Shown here: positions 36,061 to 46,205 of the stretch, one piece after another
Numbering within the stretch: position 1 is the stretch's first letter
How the letters are laid out: each line of letters begins with the position of its first letter
Assembly (NCBI GenBank): GCA_034359265.1
Contig: CP136891.1
Location: 86,942,001-87,006,000, forward strand
Source: Canna indica
Lineage: Eukaryota > Streptophyta > Magnoliopsida > Zingiberales > Cannaceae
Direction: 5' to 3'
DNA: 64,000 bases
Program-made: the position numbers and the translations under genes
The notes under the pieces: model-generated
What the model was told of the DNA's origin: nothing
Databases searched by the model: none
The model's input: the letters and a program-made list of their open reading frames with translations, nothing else

Positions 36061-37627
36061 ATTGTAAAGTATATCTTATATTAAATATATCTCTACTATA
36101 TATATAATAATCTAATTATATGTCTATTCGACAGATATGTTTGGTCGTGATTATCGTCATAGGAGAGCTTCGGAGTCTTCGATCGGTGAGACTCCAGCAC
36201 TTACTCATGCTGCTGATTCTCTTGTTGTTGATCCTCCTGCCGATGATACTGCTAAGGCTAGTACATCCAGACGCAGGCGGCCACGCGGGCCGAACATGTG
36301 ACAGCCTCCACCAGCCATAGAGTCACGTAGATTCATTAGCGTGATTGGGGAGCAGCAATATATCATGAATTATGAATCATTACAAATTCATTATATCATA
36401 ATATAATATTAAATTTTATTTTTGTTGTACAGGTTCGAGCAAGAAGAAGTGTGAAGGAGCATTTCTTCTACCATTCGACGATACATGCACGGGGCATGGC
36501 CCACATGGTCTCACGTGCCCAGCGAGCACGTCAACATGTTATGGCGCGAGTTTGAGACACGTATTAATTTTTTTTTATACATGCATGATGATTAGTATTG
36601 GTACTGATATTATTATATTGCAGGCTCGCTATACATGGGCTGAGGACCAGAGGTCCTTCATTTACACTGCATGGGATGCTATTTCCCGAACGAGGTACAA
36701 CGGACAACTGGGGCAAGCTCGATCCCAGACGATGGCTCGAGCTGGGACCACTAACACCGCGGAGACTCGGGGATATGACCCCGATTGGATTACGTCCGAT
36801 ATATGGGACTAGTTTGTGGCGATGTGGTCGACGGATCGATGGTAGGAGATTTCTAGGACCGCGGCTAGAAATCACATATCGGGGGGAGGAGCGTGTCACA
36901 CTAGCGGCTCTGTTGCATTTGCTGTGCACGCGAACCGTATGGTAAGTATACCTTAATTTTAATTTTATATTTTATTTGTTACTCTGTGTACTAATTAATG
37001 TATTTGTTTTATAAATGTAGACGATGTTGTTGGACGATGGGACTGTCCCGCGACCCTCCCCGATGGCGGTGTTTGAGCGAACACACCGTCGAGTGCATGG
37101 GACGGGGGAGTGCGTTGACAACCGCATTGCATTTATTATGGTAAGTATATTTGTTTAAATTATTCATTATATATTTATAATTTAAGTTTTATGAAAAATA
37201 TTAAACAAAAAATTACACTCGAGTAGGAGACCTACAGTCAGAAGGTGATATAACGCGGAGGCACCCCCGAGGACTTTGACGCAGCAGCGTGGATTGATGC
37301 TGCAGGTGGCTGGGACCACGACCGTGTGTATGGTTTTGCAGATAGTGGTCATGTGCGAGTGCTAGGGCCATTTGGGGCACCGACCCCTCAGTATGCTGGT
37401 GAACGACCGTCGACCTCCAGCTCCAGAGATGATCATAGTAGCAGTCGTGCATCAAGAAGGAGGTCAAATGCTTCCACTCACTCACGTGCATCAAGTGAAG
37501 CATCATCACACCATGATCACGAAGTCAACATCGTGAACTTTGATGAGGAGGTATGTTCTTCCTCTAGCCATGATAATAAAAATGGTAGTATTAATTCATC
37601 TAGTTCGATATTTTTTATGATGAATTA

Positions 37628-38332
37628 ATGAATGAATATAAAAGCATGTATGCCTTGCTTGTTAGAAAAGATAAAGAAAATGAAAAATTGAAGAAAGAAA
37701 ACTCAAATATTAGCTCTCAATTGCATGATGTAAAATTAGAAAATGAGAAGCTAAGAATTAGTGTCAACAATCCATGTCATGATACTTTAAGTATTGACAC
37801 TAAAGATTTGAAAAATAAAAATGACATATTAAAGAATGAAAATAGCATGTTGAAAATTCAATTGCATGCTATTCATAAATCAATGAATGATTTGAAGAAT
37901 GATGTTCAAAACCTAAACAAGAAAATGAATGAAATGAAAAATATTTCCTCATTTAAGATTTTTTGTAGAAATAATTTTTCAAAAAGGAATGTTCATGCTA
38001 ATGTTAAATCTCATGTTAAACATTCCACTCTTAAACCTCATGTTCAAAATAAAAAGGTTTCATCTAAGAATGCTCATGTTCATCATGTCTCATATGTTAA
38101 GCATTCTAATATTAAATCTCATGTCCATACTAAAAATGAAAAGAAGAGATTTAATAGACATTATTTTTATTGTGGTGTTTATGGGCATGCTATACATGAG
38201 TGTGTCTTTAAAATGAACCCAAGTGTTGTGAAAATACTTTGGGAAGCTAAGCCCACTAACCCCCAAGGACCCAAAGCCATTTGGGTACCAAATTTTTTTT
38301 CTCTTATAGGGGGAGTCACCACACAAGGGTAA
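37628..38332 (+). pseudogene. Copia gag C-terminal remnant
   Basis: The 234-residue frame has a long Asn/Lys/Glu-rich coiled coil (about residues 15-110), a basic His/Lys-rich stretch, and a degenerate zinc knuckle FYCGVYGHAIHEC in which the first cysteine position is tyrosine. It ends with NPQGPKAIWVPN, typical of the gag-pol boundary of SIRE-type elements. The upstream frame 37445-37627 (EVNIVNFDEEVCSSSS) belongs to the same gag, cut by a TAA just before the Met. Gag would form the particle that packages element RNA. Confidence 0.78.
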
Positions 38333-38334
38333 AG

Positions 38335-41300
38335 AGAATTGAAGAATTGAAGTTGACCAATGAGTTGAAGGAATAATCCCTACATGGTTGCAACTTCAAA
38401 GTCTTCATCTACACTAGATGCCTATGGTAAATTTAGCATCAAACTATTTGGTATCATCTCCTTACTTTAGATTGATTCATTTTAGTTGGAGATTATGATT
38501 CATGTTTTAAATTTATTGTTCTTCCCCGCTCTTGTAAAAGAGTTCTCTTTGAAAATGTTTTTGATTTTATGATTTCTCGGTCTCTACGGAGATCCCGGTG
38601 GCCTGTAATGGGCCTAAGCGACCTTGCGGTTCTAAATCGTAGGTTTTTTGTGGCTTTTGATTTTCAACCAATAGGAAGGGTTGAAGATGATATTTTTCAT
38701 ATATTATCTTTGTGATCTCTTAAATTCGTTTTGGTATCACTTGATTTTATTTGAAACCATTTAGCAAAGTAATATTTGATAATGAAACTTGATGCCTACC
38801 TTTGCTTTTTGGTTGAGTTAGCTTGCTAAGTAGCTATATTTTCTCTAAAAATATTAGTGTAGCTTACTTTCAAGTTATATATTTTTAGGAAGACTAATAA
38901 CTAAATAGAATAGATTAGTTTGGCTAAATTCATGAATGAGGTATGTTTTTTGTTATTGCATATTACTAGTCTAATACCTCAATTTTGATGGTTGAACTAT
39001 GTCTTTATACTCATGATTAGAGTTACATGTAAAATTCTTGATTTCTCATGAGTAGGTAGAATATTAGCACTTAGGTAAATTTCATCAAATGAAACTTGCT
39101 CTGGGTTGATTCTTGCTATTAGAGATATTCCTTTAAGACCAAACTAGTTAAACTTATTTAGGGACCACATTTCTCAAATGGTTCATATCTTGATCCCTTA
39201 GATTCATTTTAATATCATGGTAAACTTTCTTAAAAATGAATCTTAACTATCTAACATAGTTTAAGGTTTTAATTGAAACTTTTCATTGAACCTTTGCTAG
39301 CTAGTAAATTAGTTTGTTAGTAGACATATTATTTCACTATGATACTAATGATGTCTATTTGCAAGTTAAAAATGGGAAATTTATGCTATCTAAAAGTAAA
39401 TGAAAAAGAAAATGAAAAAGTTGGGCAAATTTTTAAAAATAAGGTATGATTTTATTTTGCAAAAATCTTTTTTAAAAAAATTAATTGAATTTTCATGCTT
39501 GATGATGTCTCTATGCTCATGATTGATTATGCATGATGAATATTTGATCTTTCATGAGTAGAAAATAATTTGATAACTTAGGCAAATTTCATGATAATCT
39601 TGATTAAATGAAACTTGCTCTATGTGAAAATTCTTGTTAAATACCTCATTTTAAGATAAAATTTGATGAATATGTTTAGATACACATATCACATAAGTCT
39701 AGAAAGTTAAAATTGAAAATTCTTGTCTAGATGAATAATGTGATATCTATATCACTTTAGTGGACTTAAGTTTGAAAAGTTTGGTCCAAGTCAACAAACC
39801 ACAATTGGTATCAATTGACTTGGTCATTTCATTTTAAGTCCAAATCTTCATAAATATGTTTAGGAATAGGTATGACATATTTCCATGCACTTAGAATGAA
39901 AATTCTTATGGATATGGATAAAATGACAATTGAGTTTAATCCATGAAAACCACTTTTGAACCTATATTGACCCAAGTCAACAAGTTGACTTAAAGGTCTC
40001 ATTCATAATTCATATTTGAGGAATATGTTTAGATTTACTCATGTTAGGTATCCATATGTTCAAATTTGAAAAATCATGAGTAAATGTTAAGATTAAAACT
40101 TAGCAAGTTTCATAAAAAATAGATTAGTTTTGAATGAAACCATGCTAGGTTGATATCTTGACTTAAGAACTTAATTTTTATTTCAAACTTGACATATACT
40201 CTTTACATGACCATCATTTGATGTCATGAAAGTTTGAATGAAAATTGAAGAAGTTTTATGAAAAACTAAAATTTATAAAAATACAACTTCAATTTACATT
40301 TGGTATTAAATTTCAGTTATTTCTAAAGAAATATAAAAAATTGATTTTGAAATGATTCTTCACGCTACACCTTCATTGAAAAATCTAGAATGTTGTGTAA
40401 AAATTTCAAAAAGATTCATCAAGAATCTAAATTTTAGTGAAATTTTGAAGTTGGATTTGCAAAATGAAAAGTATGATGTTTTAAAATATCAATTTTTTCA
40501 ATACTTTGATTTTTCTTGGGAAATTTCAAATGAAAGTTGGTGTATACCATTTTGATTATGTTTCTAATACCATTCAAGCCATTTATTGAGTAAAATCATT
40601 TCTATGAATGATTTTGAAATCTTGAATGATAGCTAGAAACTACATTTGGTATGTTTTGATTAGAATCAATATACTTCGATTTTTAAATTCATTTTAAGCT
40701 CAAATTTGATACATGCATCTCAAATGACTATTCAATAATTGATATCAAAATTTTCATTCCACAATTGGTATGAAAATGAGAATTCTATAATTGAAATAAA
40801 AAAGTTTCATCCAAAAATTTGGTTTCAAAAATATTTGTTAAAGATAAGATTTTGATTAGATCTAAAAGTTTGATTTTTTTTGTTGACCTAAGTCAACAAA
40901 AGAATTTAAAAATCTTATCTTAAGCCCCAACTTAATTCATAGACTTACATTATCTCATGTTTAATGTCTAGATGCCTAAATATGAGAAAACATGAGTAAA
41001 TAGCAAATCTTGAGACTTAGCACTTTCATTGTTTTGATGCTTATTTCAAATGAAAACGTGCTAAGTTCCAATTTAGATTAAATGACATTAGTTTCACTTC
41101 AAACTTGATATACATGATTAAAATGATCATATTTCGATATTGAAAAAGTTTGAATAAAAACAAAAATGTCATGAAAAAGATAAACTACAACATTGGTATC
41201 AATTGGGTGCATACATGATTTAGACTTGAATTGTATATATCATTTCTTTCATATCATGTATGATTTAATTTTCCTATTAAGTATGTGTTTTCCATCCGTT

Positions 41301-41605
41301 AGTTGAGATATTATTGCTTCATGAAAAATAATTTTAGAAGTCTCAACTTCATGATAAAAATATATTTTTCATCCCTTTGATTAGATAGACATTTCTTGCC
41401 CTTTTTGATTGATGTCAAAAGGGGGAGAAATGTATAAGTCAAAAGGGAGAAAAGTATAGGTATAAAGGGGAGGAAAATATAAGAAATCTATGCATATAGA
41501 TAGGGGGAGTTTATCTTATAGATATGCATGTTGATAGGGGAGAAATCCCTTTGTTGATATCCTATATGCTTTAATGATATATTTTCTTATGGATGTTTGT
41601 CGTTA
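38335..41605. repeat. Non-coding internal region with about four diverged repeat modules
   Basis: Where pol should be, there is AT-rich DNA without open frames. Modules at about 38930-39130, 39430-39640, 39990-40160 and 40920-41090 share one order of motifs: a CTCATG stretch, TCATGAGTA, an ACTTAG(G)CAAATTTCAT-like core, AATGAAAC-TGCTA and a closing TTAAG or TTAGA. Spacing is about 500-900 bp. No protein reading is preserved. Confidence 0.6.
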
Positions 41606-41607
41606 TC

Positions 41608-41620
41608 AAAAAGGGAGAGA
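41608..41620 (+). other. Candidate polypurine tract of the copia fragment
   Basis: AAAAAGGGAGAGA directly before the LTR. Similar GGGGGAGA runs occur at about 41420-41515. It would prime plus-strand DNA synthesis. Confidence 0.7.
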
Positions 41621-41964
41621 TTATTGGCTTTAGGTTTTCAACCTTAGCCTTAATCTAAGATCTTGATGGTTTTGATGATAACAAACATGGAACTAATGAT
41701 TTCATTGAGAATATCCTTAAGGTTCCATATCGACTAGCGTTCGATGTCCTCGATCGAATAAATCGGAGAAATCGCAAAATCGGAAGGACATTGATCGTCG
41801 CGCTCGGGTTCGTCGCGAAAGTTTCTCAAAAATCGACGAGTGCACCCAAGTCGCTTGGATGAGTCCAAAGATCAAGTCAAAAGCTCTTCAAGATGATGCT
41901 CGTTGAAAGCCGAAAACCGAAAACGAAGCGCGAAAGAATTAGGCTGAAGAAGTAACATTCAGCC

Positions 41965-42325
41965 TAGGTTCGGTCGACCGACCGAAGGTAAAAAAGGTAG
42001 CAGAGGTACTTCAGTCGACCAATGAAAGCCCAAAATGGGCAGTAGCTCGGGCGATCGACCCGTCGATCGACTGACCTGCTGATTCCCGCGATGCAAGATC
42101 GCATCGGTCGACCGACGGGTCAACCAAATGGTGAAAGAATCGGGTCGAGGCTGGTGGTCGACCAATCGATCGACCGACCTGCATATGAGCCACGATGCAA
42201 TACCGCGTCGGTCGATCGATGGGTCGACCGAAGATCGCAGATCGCGCGATCTGTGTCTGGCGGTCGACCGACCACAGGGTAAACAGAAGCGGTCGAATGA
42301 CCGGTCGACCGATGCTTCAACCGAC
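41965..42325. repeat. Cluster of GGTCGACC / GATCGACC palindromic motifs in the LTR
   Basis: More than ten copies of TCGACC or GGTCGA occur, many as self-complementary GGTCGACC or TCGATCGA, joined in phrases such as GGTCGACCGACC. The density is far above the surrounding LTR. It lies upstream of the LTR TATA box. Confidence 0.8.
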
Positions 42326-42377
42326 GGTCTGTAACGAATAGTTTTCTATCCGTTGAACAGCTGTTGCTTCGCGAGGG

Positions 42378-42385
42378 TATAAATA
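42378..42385 (+). promoter_or_regulatory. TATA box of the copia LTR promoter
   Basis: TATAAATA within GAGGGTATAAATACACCC, a good plant TATA context, placed inside the LTR downstream of the palindrome cluster. Confidence 0.7.
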
Positions 42386-43744
42386 CACCCTCAGATACTT
42401 CATTTAATTGTCCTATGATCTCTACAGAATTTATTGAGCATTTAAAGAGGGATTTAAAGCCTTCCAAACGATCAATCACACGTGCTCTGCTTCTTCCGCG
42501 AACATCATTCTTCAAGCACCAACTGATTCCTCAACTCGAGAATTAATTCGAGCACCATGACTCTGCGAGTTGGAGGTTCCAAGGCTGTAAAAGAGCTTGC
42601 AAACATTGGTTTTATTACTTAGCTCTTTTGATTATATTTTACTTGTTATTCTAACAGTTTAGTTTATTTGTGTGAAGACCTAGGGTGTTAGGTCTTGTTG
42701 TGTGTGAAATGGCATCCTTGGTGTAGGAGTAAAGCCACTTGTGTAAGCTTAGAGATTACTAATATTAGTTCTAGTTGTCCCTTAGGTAGAGGTGGGAAAG
42801 TGCTCTCGGTAGGAAGGCGGGATACTTCCGGGTGTGGAAGTGTCTTCAGTTGGAGAGCGGAGACATTCCGGTGTAAAGTCCTCGTTGTAAGGGAAACTCG
42901 ATATAATCTAGTAAAGACTAAGTTTGGAAATCCTAAGCGGGGTGCTTAGATAGTGGAGTATGCATTGGGACCGAACTACTATAAATTGTGTGTTTACATT
43001 GCCTTATTATTTTGTGTTAATTACTTTATATTTATATCGCTTCCGCATTCATTCATCGAATTGCAAATCGCCTAAGTTAATCCAAGAAACAATTAAAAGT
43101 GAAATTAGGCGAATCATATAGTAAACACACTATTCACCCCCCCTCTAGTGTCGCCATTTCGCCAACAGTCACTTGGGGCACCGACCCCTCCGCATGCTGG
43201 TGAGCGGCCGTCGACCTCTAGGTCCAGAGATGATCATAGTAGCAGGATAAGGACACTGGTGGAGACGATCGCGTGTCAGACTGAGTTGATGGAGCATCAG
43301 AGTCAGATGATGGCGAATATGCAAGTTATGCTATGCAACTTGTCAGGTCATCTCGGAGCAGCAGCATCTGATCCATCGTCCTCGAGTGAGTCCACGCCGA
43401 TGTACACCAAAACACTCTAGACTCCGCTATATGATCCAGACCATCCTCCATCGTCATCGTGAGATTTTTTTTATTATATTGACTTTGTTACTTCGATACT
43501 ATATATATTTCAGTTTTATTTTGTTTGGATATTGATACTTAAATTTTGCATTTGAATAATTTTTATTCGATTGTGGATAATTATAAATATAAGTATAAGT
43601 ATAATTATTTTGATATATATTTGAGTGTATTTATGATGTGTGAATGGATGTGTGTATCAGTGTATGAGTGTGAGAGTTATGTATCAGATAATGTATCAAT
43701 GTATTAATGAAAATTTGGAATTTTAAAGTTTTTTCGGTATCAGT

Positions 43745-44045
43745 ATCTAGTAATCAGCAATGGCTTTCCCACGGCCGTCCGTGGGAAAGCTGTTATTAAA
43801 AGTGTATCGAAGTCGTTGCTGAAGACCTGCAGCAACGGTCTTTCACTAACGGCGTTGCTAAGGACACACGGGCCGTTGCTAATAATACTATCAGCAATGG
43901 TTTTGCCACAGACCCGGTTTCTTTGCTGATAACAATTATTAGCAACGGCCTGAGCGATCATTGCTGATCCGTTGCTAAATTATCATCAACACATTTTTTT
44001 GCCACGGTTTCGTTGCAACAGGCGGAGCCGTTGCACACCGTTGCT
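43745..44045. repeat. Right subterminal repeats of the CACTA element
   Basis: At least eight copies of AGCAACGG, CCGTTGCT or one-base variants occur in both orientations next to the right tip, mirroring the left subterminal array. Confidence 0.82.
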
Positions 44046-44070
44046 GATTCCCATTATTCCAGTAGTGTTT

Positions 44071-44304
44071 GAGAGATTCTTTGCTAATCTACTTTTACTA
44101 GCTATAATAAATTTTATATAAAAATATAAATTAATATACTAGCGCCAAATTTGATGCCAATATATGCATTTAAGCTTTCTGTCGTTACGATGACGATATT
44201 AATACTTTTTTTAGCATCGGTTTATACACTTATAAGCGTACAAATATCGATATGCTACATGCAAATGATTGTGACAAAACCCTACATTTGATATTTTTTT
44301 TAAT
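44071..44304. other. Spacer between the CACTA element and duplication copy 2
   Basis: AT-rich unique DNA with no element recognised. TTT at 44068-44070 is the right CACTA target duplication. Confidence 0.5.
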
Positions 44305-45464
44305 GATACAGCTAACTACAAAGAAAGAAATTTGATATGAATATCAGCTAGTATCATAATTCATACTTTCCTTCTTCTCGCCTCTTAGTTAGATACTTAA
44401 GAAAGCATCTAAATTTAGATTCAGATCATATCTATTAAAGTCTTATCTTTTTTACATAATTAAACGTAGCGTTGATTTTTTTTCTTTAATTTTCTAAGTG
44501 AATGAGACAACTATCTTGTTATCTGTTTTTTTTTTTCGAAAAAAATCGGAACTTCTCTCTCCAATCTTCTAAGATAATTGAATAAAATGATAAACTATAT
44601 ATATTGCACATCTTTTCTTTATTATGTTAAGGTTAAAATTACTCGTATATTCTCATCCTTTCTTTTTGTTACCAAAATAAAATTAATCTAATTTATTAAA
44701 CAGTTAGTACCATGAAAATCAAGGTCCAAGATTGAATCCAATTTAGGAGGTCAGATTGACAATCAGATAAAAGATTTTTTCCAGATACTAGTGTGGTTCC
44801 CTGCCAAATGAACAACCTAATTAAACAGAATTAAAAACCTAAGTAATTATAATTTTATTTTTTAAAAAAATATAAGACAATATAACTATTCATTAAGGAG
44901 CATATTTTTTTAAATATCATAGACAATGAAACTCGAAAACATGTATATTCCCATCTCGGCTTTCAACAACACTGTTGACTATATCTAAAAATATAAAAAA
45001 AATTAAAACTAATAGTATCATATTGTTCTAAATTTAATTACATCAATTTAAATTTAAACTAATTTCCATATTATACATAAGCCAATTATAACTTTAACGA
45101 TGAACGAACGGTCAACATTAATTACATTATCATGAGCATACCATCAGTGCATACAAATTGGAATCTAAATAGGATTCCGTATGTAACTAGCATTTGTTTT
45201 GCACGTAAGATTCATTATAGTTTAAGATACTACGATCAAGTACATGAATATATATAGTTAAGAATTAATTATATATTGAAACAAACAAAGCATTATTTAG
45301 TACATCATCATCATCATCATCATCATTGGATCAGGATCATCCATCATCAACTAAGTAGTAGAACAGACAACATGACATGATATCCAAATCCAAGTTGGGA
45401 AATGAACTACAACAAGATTATTATAATATTATTACCCCCACAACCATGCAAGCAATTCAACGCA

Positions 45465-46205
45465 TCAGAAGCCGTCCATGCGGTGATGCATGTAACCCAT
45501 GTTACCCATCCCATTGCTGGCCGCCAGCTGAGCCTGAAACGAACCGGGTTCGAGCTGGTTCGGCGCCATCTGCACAGGACCGAACCCCCACATCGGGTAC
45601 GACGAGGACGAAGCACCACCCGCCCCCGGCGCCATTCCCACCGGGCCGCCCCTCATCGGCGCTGGTGGCGGGGCCATCCTCTGTCCGCTGTTCAGGATGT
45701 CCTTGATCCTGGCCTCGGCACTCCCTTTGAGCCACTCGAACCCGTCCTTGAGCCGGTCGAGCTGCTCCAGCCCCAGGTTGTCGATGCTGTTCGCCCACGC
45801 CCACTCCTCCGAGAGCACCGACGCGTCGAGCCGCTCCCGCAGCTTGGCCTTCTTCTCCTTGGCGGCGTCCAGCTTCTTCGACAGGTCCATGTACTGGTGG
45901 TTCAGCTGCTGCACCACGTTGTTCGGGTTCGCGTTGGCGGCCGAGCCGGCCTGCCCGAAGTTCCCGGACAGGAAGCGGTCCACGATGGGCTGCACCGAGG
46001 GGCTGCCGAAAGAGTAAGGGTTACCGGCCGGTGAGTACACCAGCAGCGCCACGTCAGCTCCGCACAGGGTGGAGATGTCGCTGGCCTTGGCGAAGATGCC
46101 CGCCTTGCGCTTCGAGAAGCACACGTGGCGAGCATCCTCGCTTTGGATCTTCTTGATCTCGATCTTGCGACGGCCGTGGCTCATCGTTCCCCTTCTCCTC
46201 ATCAT
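45465..46205 (-). CDS. Type I MADS-box protein (M-alpha-like), copy 2
   Basis: An intronless 246-residue paralogue of the gene at 27403-28143. It differs by Gly3Arg, Arg21Gln, Asn22Ser and an Arg-to-Lys change in the coiled-coil-like region. The MADS domain, the missing K-box and the Pro/Gly/Met-rich tail are the same. The Met at 46184 (MSHGRRK) is an alternative start that would avoid the variable leader. A TTTAAATAG element at about 46262-46270 matches the candidate TATA box of copy 1. Both copies look intact, so both may be expressed. Tandem type I MADS duplicates are common in plants. Confidence 0.92.
   Translation of the reverse strand: MMRRRGTMSHGRRKIEIKKIQSEDARHVCFSKRKAGIFAKASDISTLCGADVALLVYSPAGNPYSFGSPSVQPIVDRFLSGNFGQAGSAANANPNNVVQQLNHQYMDLSKKLDAAKEKKAKLRERLDASVLSEEWAWANSIDNLGLEQLDRLKDGFEWLKGSAEARIKDILNSGQRMAPPPAPMRGGPVGMAPGAGGASSSSYPMWGFGPVQMAPNQLEPGSFQAQLAASNGMGNMGYMHHRMDGF

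Larger units (their letters stand above)
37445..43167 (+). mobile_element. Ty1-copia (SIRE-like) fragment: gag remnant, non-coding repeats, 3' LTR
   Basis: This 5.7-kb segment has a gag C-terminal ORF at the left, about 3.3 kb without any open frame, a polypurine tract and a complete 3' LTR. There is no 5' LTR and no protease, integrase, reverse transcriptase or RNase H. The gag remnant and the GGGGGAGA-type sequence before the LTR suggest the SIRE/Maximus lineage of Ty1-copia. It can no longer move alone. Confidence 0.78.
41622..43167 (+). repeat. 3' LTR of the copia fragment
   Basis: The 1,546-bp LTR begins TATTGGC (expected TGTTGGC) and ends GCCAACA, so its tips are near-perfect inverted repeats. 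It follows a polypurine tract, contains a TATA box at 42378-42385, and near its end has the CACTATTCACCCCCCCTCTA sequence typical of such LTRs. A cluster of GGTCGACC-type palindromes fills about 41965-42325. Confidence 0.82.
37372..43245. repeat. 73-bp direct repeats bracketing the copia fragment
   Basis: 37372-37444 and 43173-43245 both begin TTGGGGCACCGACCCCTC and end GATGATCATAGTAGCAG, with about six mismatches. Both lie in the TNPA-like coding sequence and in the same frame (PSTS-SRDDHSS). They are much longer and more diverged than the 5-bp target duplication of a retrotransposon. Confidence 0.88.
36137..43420 (+). pseudogene. TNPA-like second CACTA gene, split by a copia fragment
   Basis: Exon-like pieces run in order: 36137-36300 (MFGRDYRHRRASE... 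RRRRPRGPN), about 36431-36555, about 36624-36945 (RYTWAEDQRSF, RTRYNGQLGQAR, ETRGYDPDW), 37021-37140 (DDGTVPRPSPMAVFERTHR) and about 37228-37444. After the inserted retroelement the frame resumes at 43173-43420 (VETIACQTELMEHQSQMMAN) and ends in a stop. This fits the plant Ptta/En-Spm family, which binds the element's subterminal repeats. A TGA stop in the first piece and the 5.7-kb insertion make it non-functional. The segment 37372-37444 is repeated at 43173-43245. Confidence 0.78.
31994..44067 (+). mobile_element. CACTA (En/Spm-type) transposon, 12 kb, both ends present
   Basis: The left tip CACTGCTAGAAATTGGG and the right tip, read in reverse as CACTACTGGAATAATGGG, are the inverted ends. 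TTT flanks both (31991-31993 and 44068-44070), the 3-bp target duplication of CACTA elements. Subterminal regions (about 32013-32215 and 43745-44045) are filled with GCAACGG / CCGTTGC repeats in both orientations, the expected transposase-binding sites. Inside are TNP2-type transposase remnants, DUF4218 and DUF4216 domains, and a TNPA-like second gene split by a copia fragment. Stops and frameshifts show the coding part is dead. Confidence 0.93.

Noticed and set aside
42091..42515. ORFs rich in Arg, Asp and Ser inside the LTR
   Set aside because: They come from the repeated GGTCGACC motif, which stays open in several frames.
37372..43245. The 73-bp repeats as a retrotransposon target duplication
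   Set aside because: They are far too long for a copia insertion, carry about six mismatches, and the element lacks a 5' LTR.
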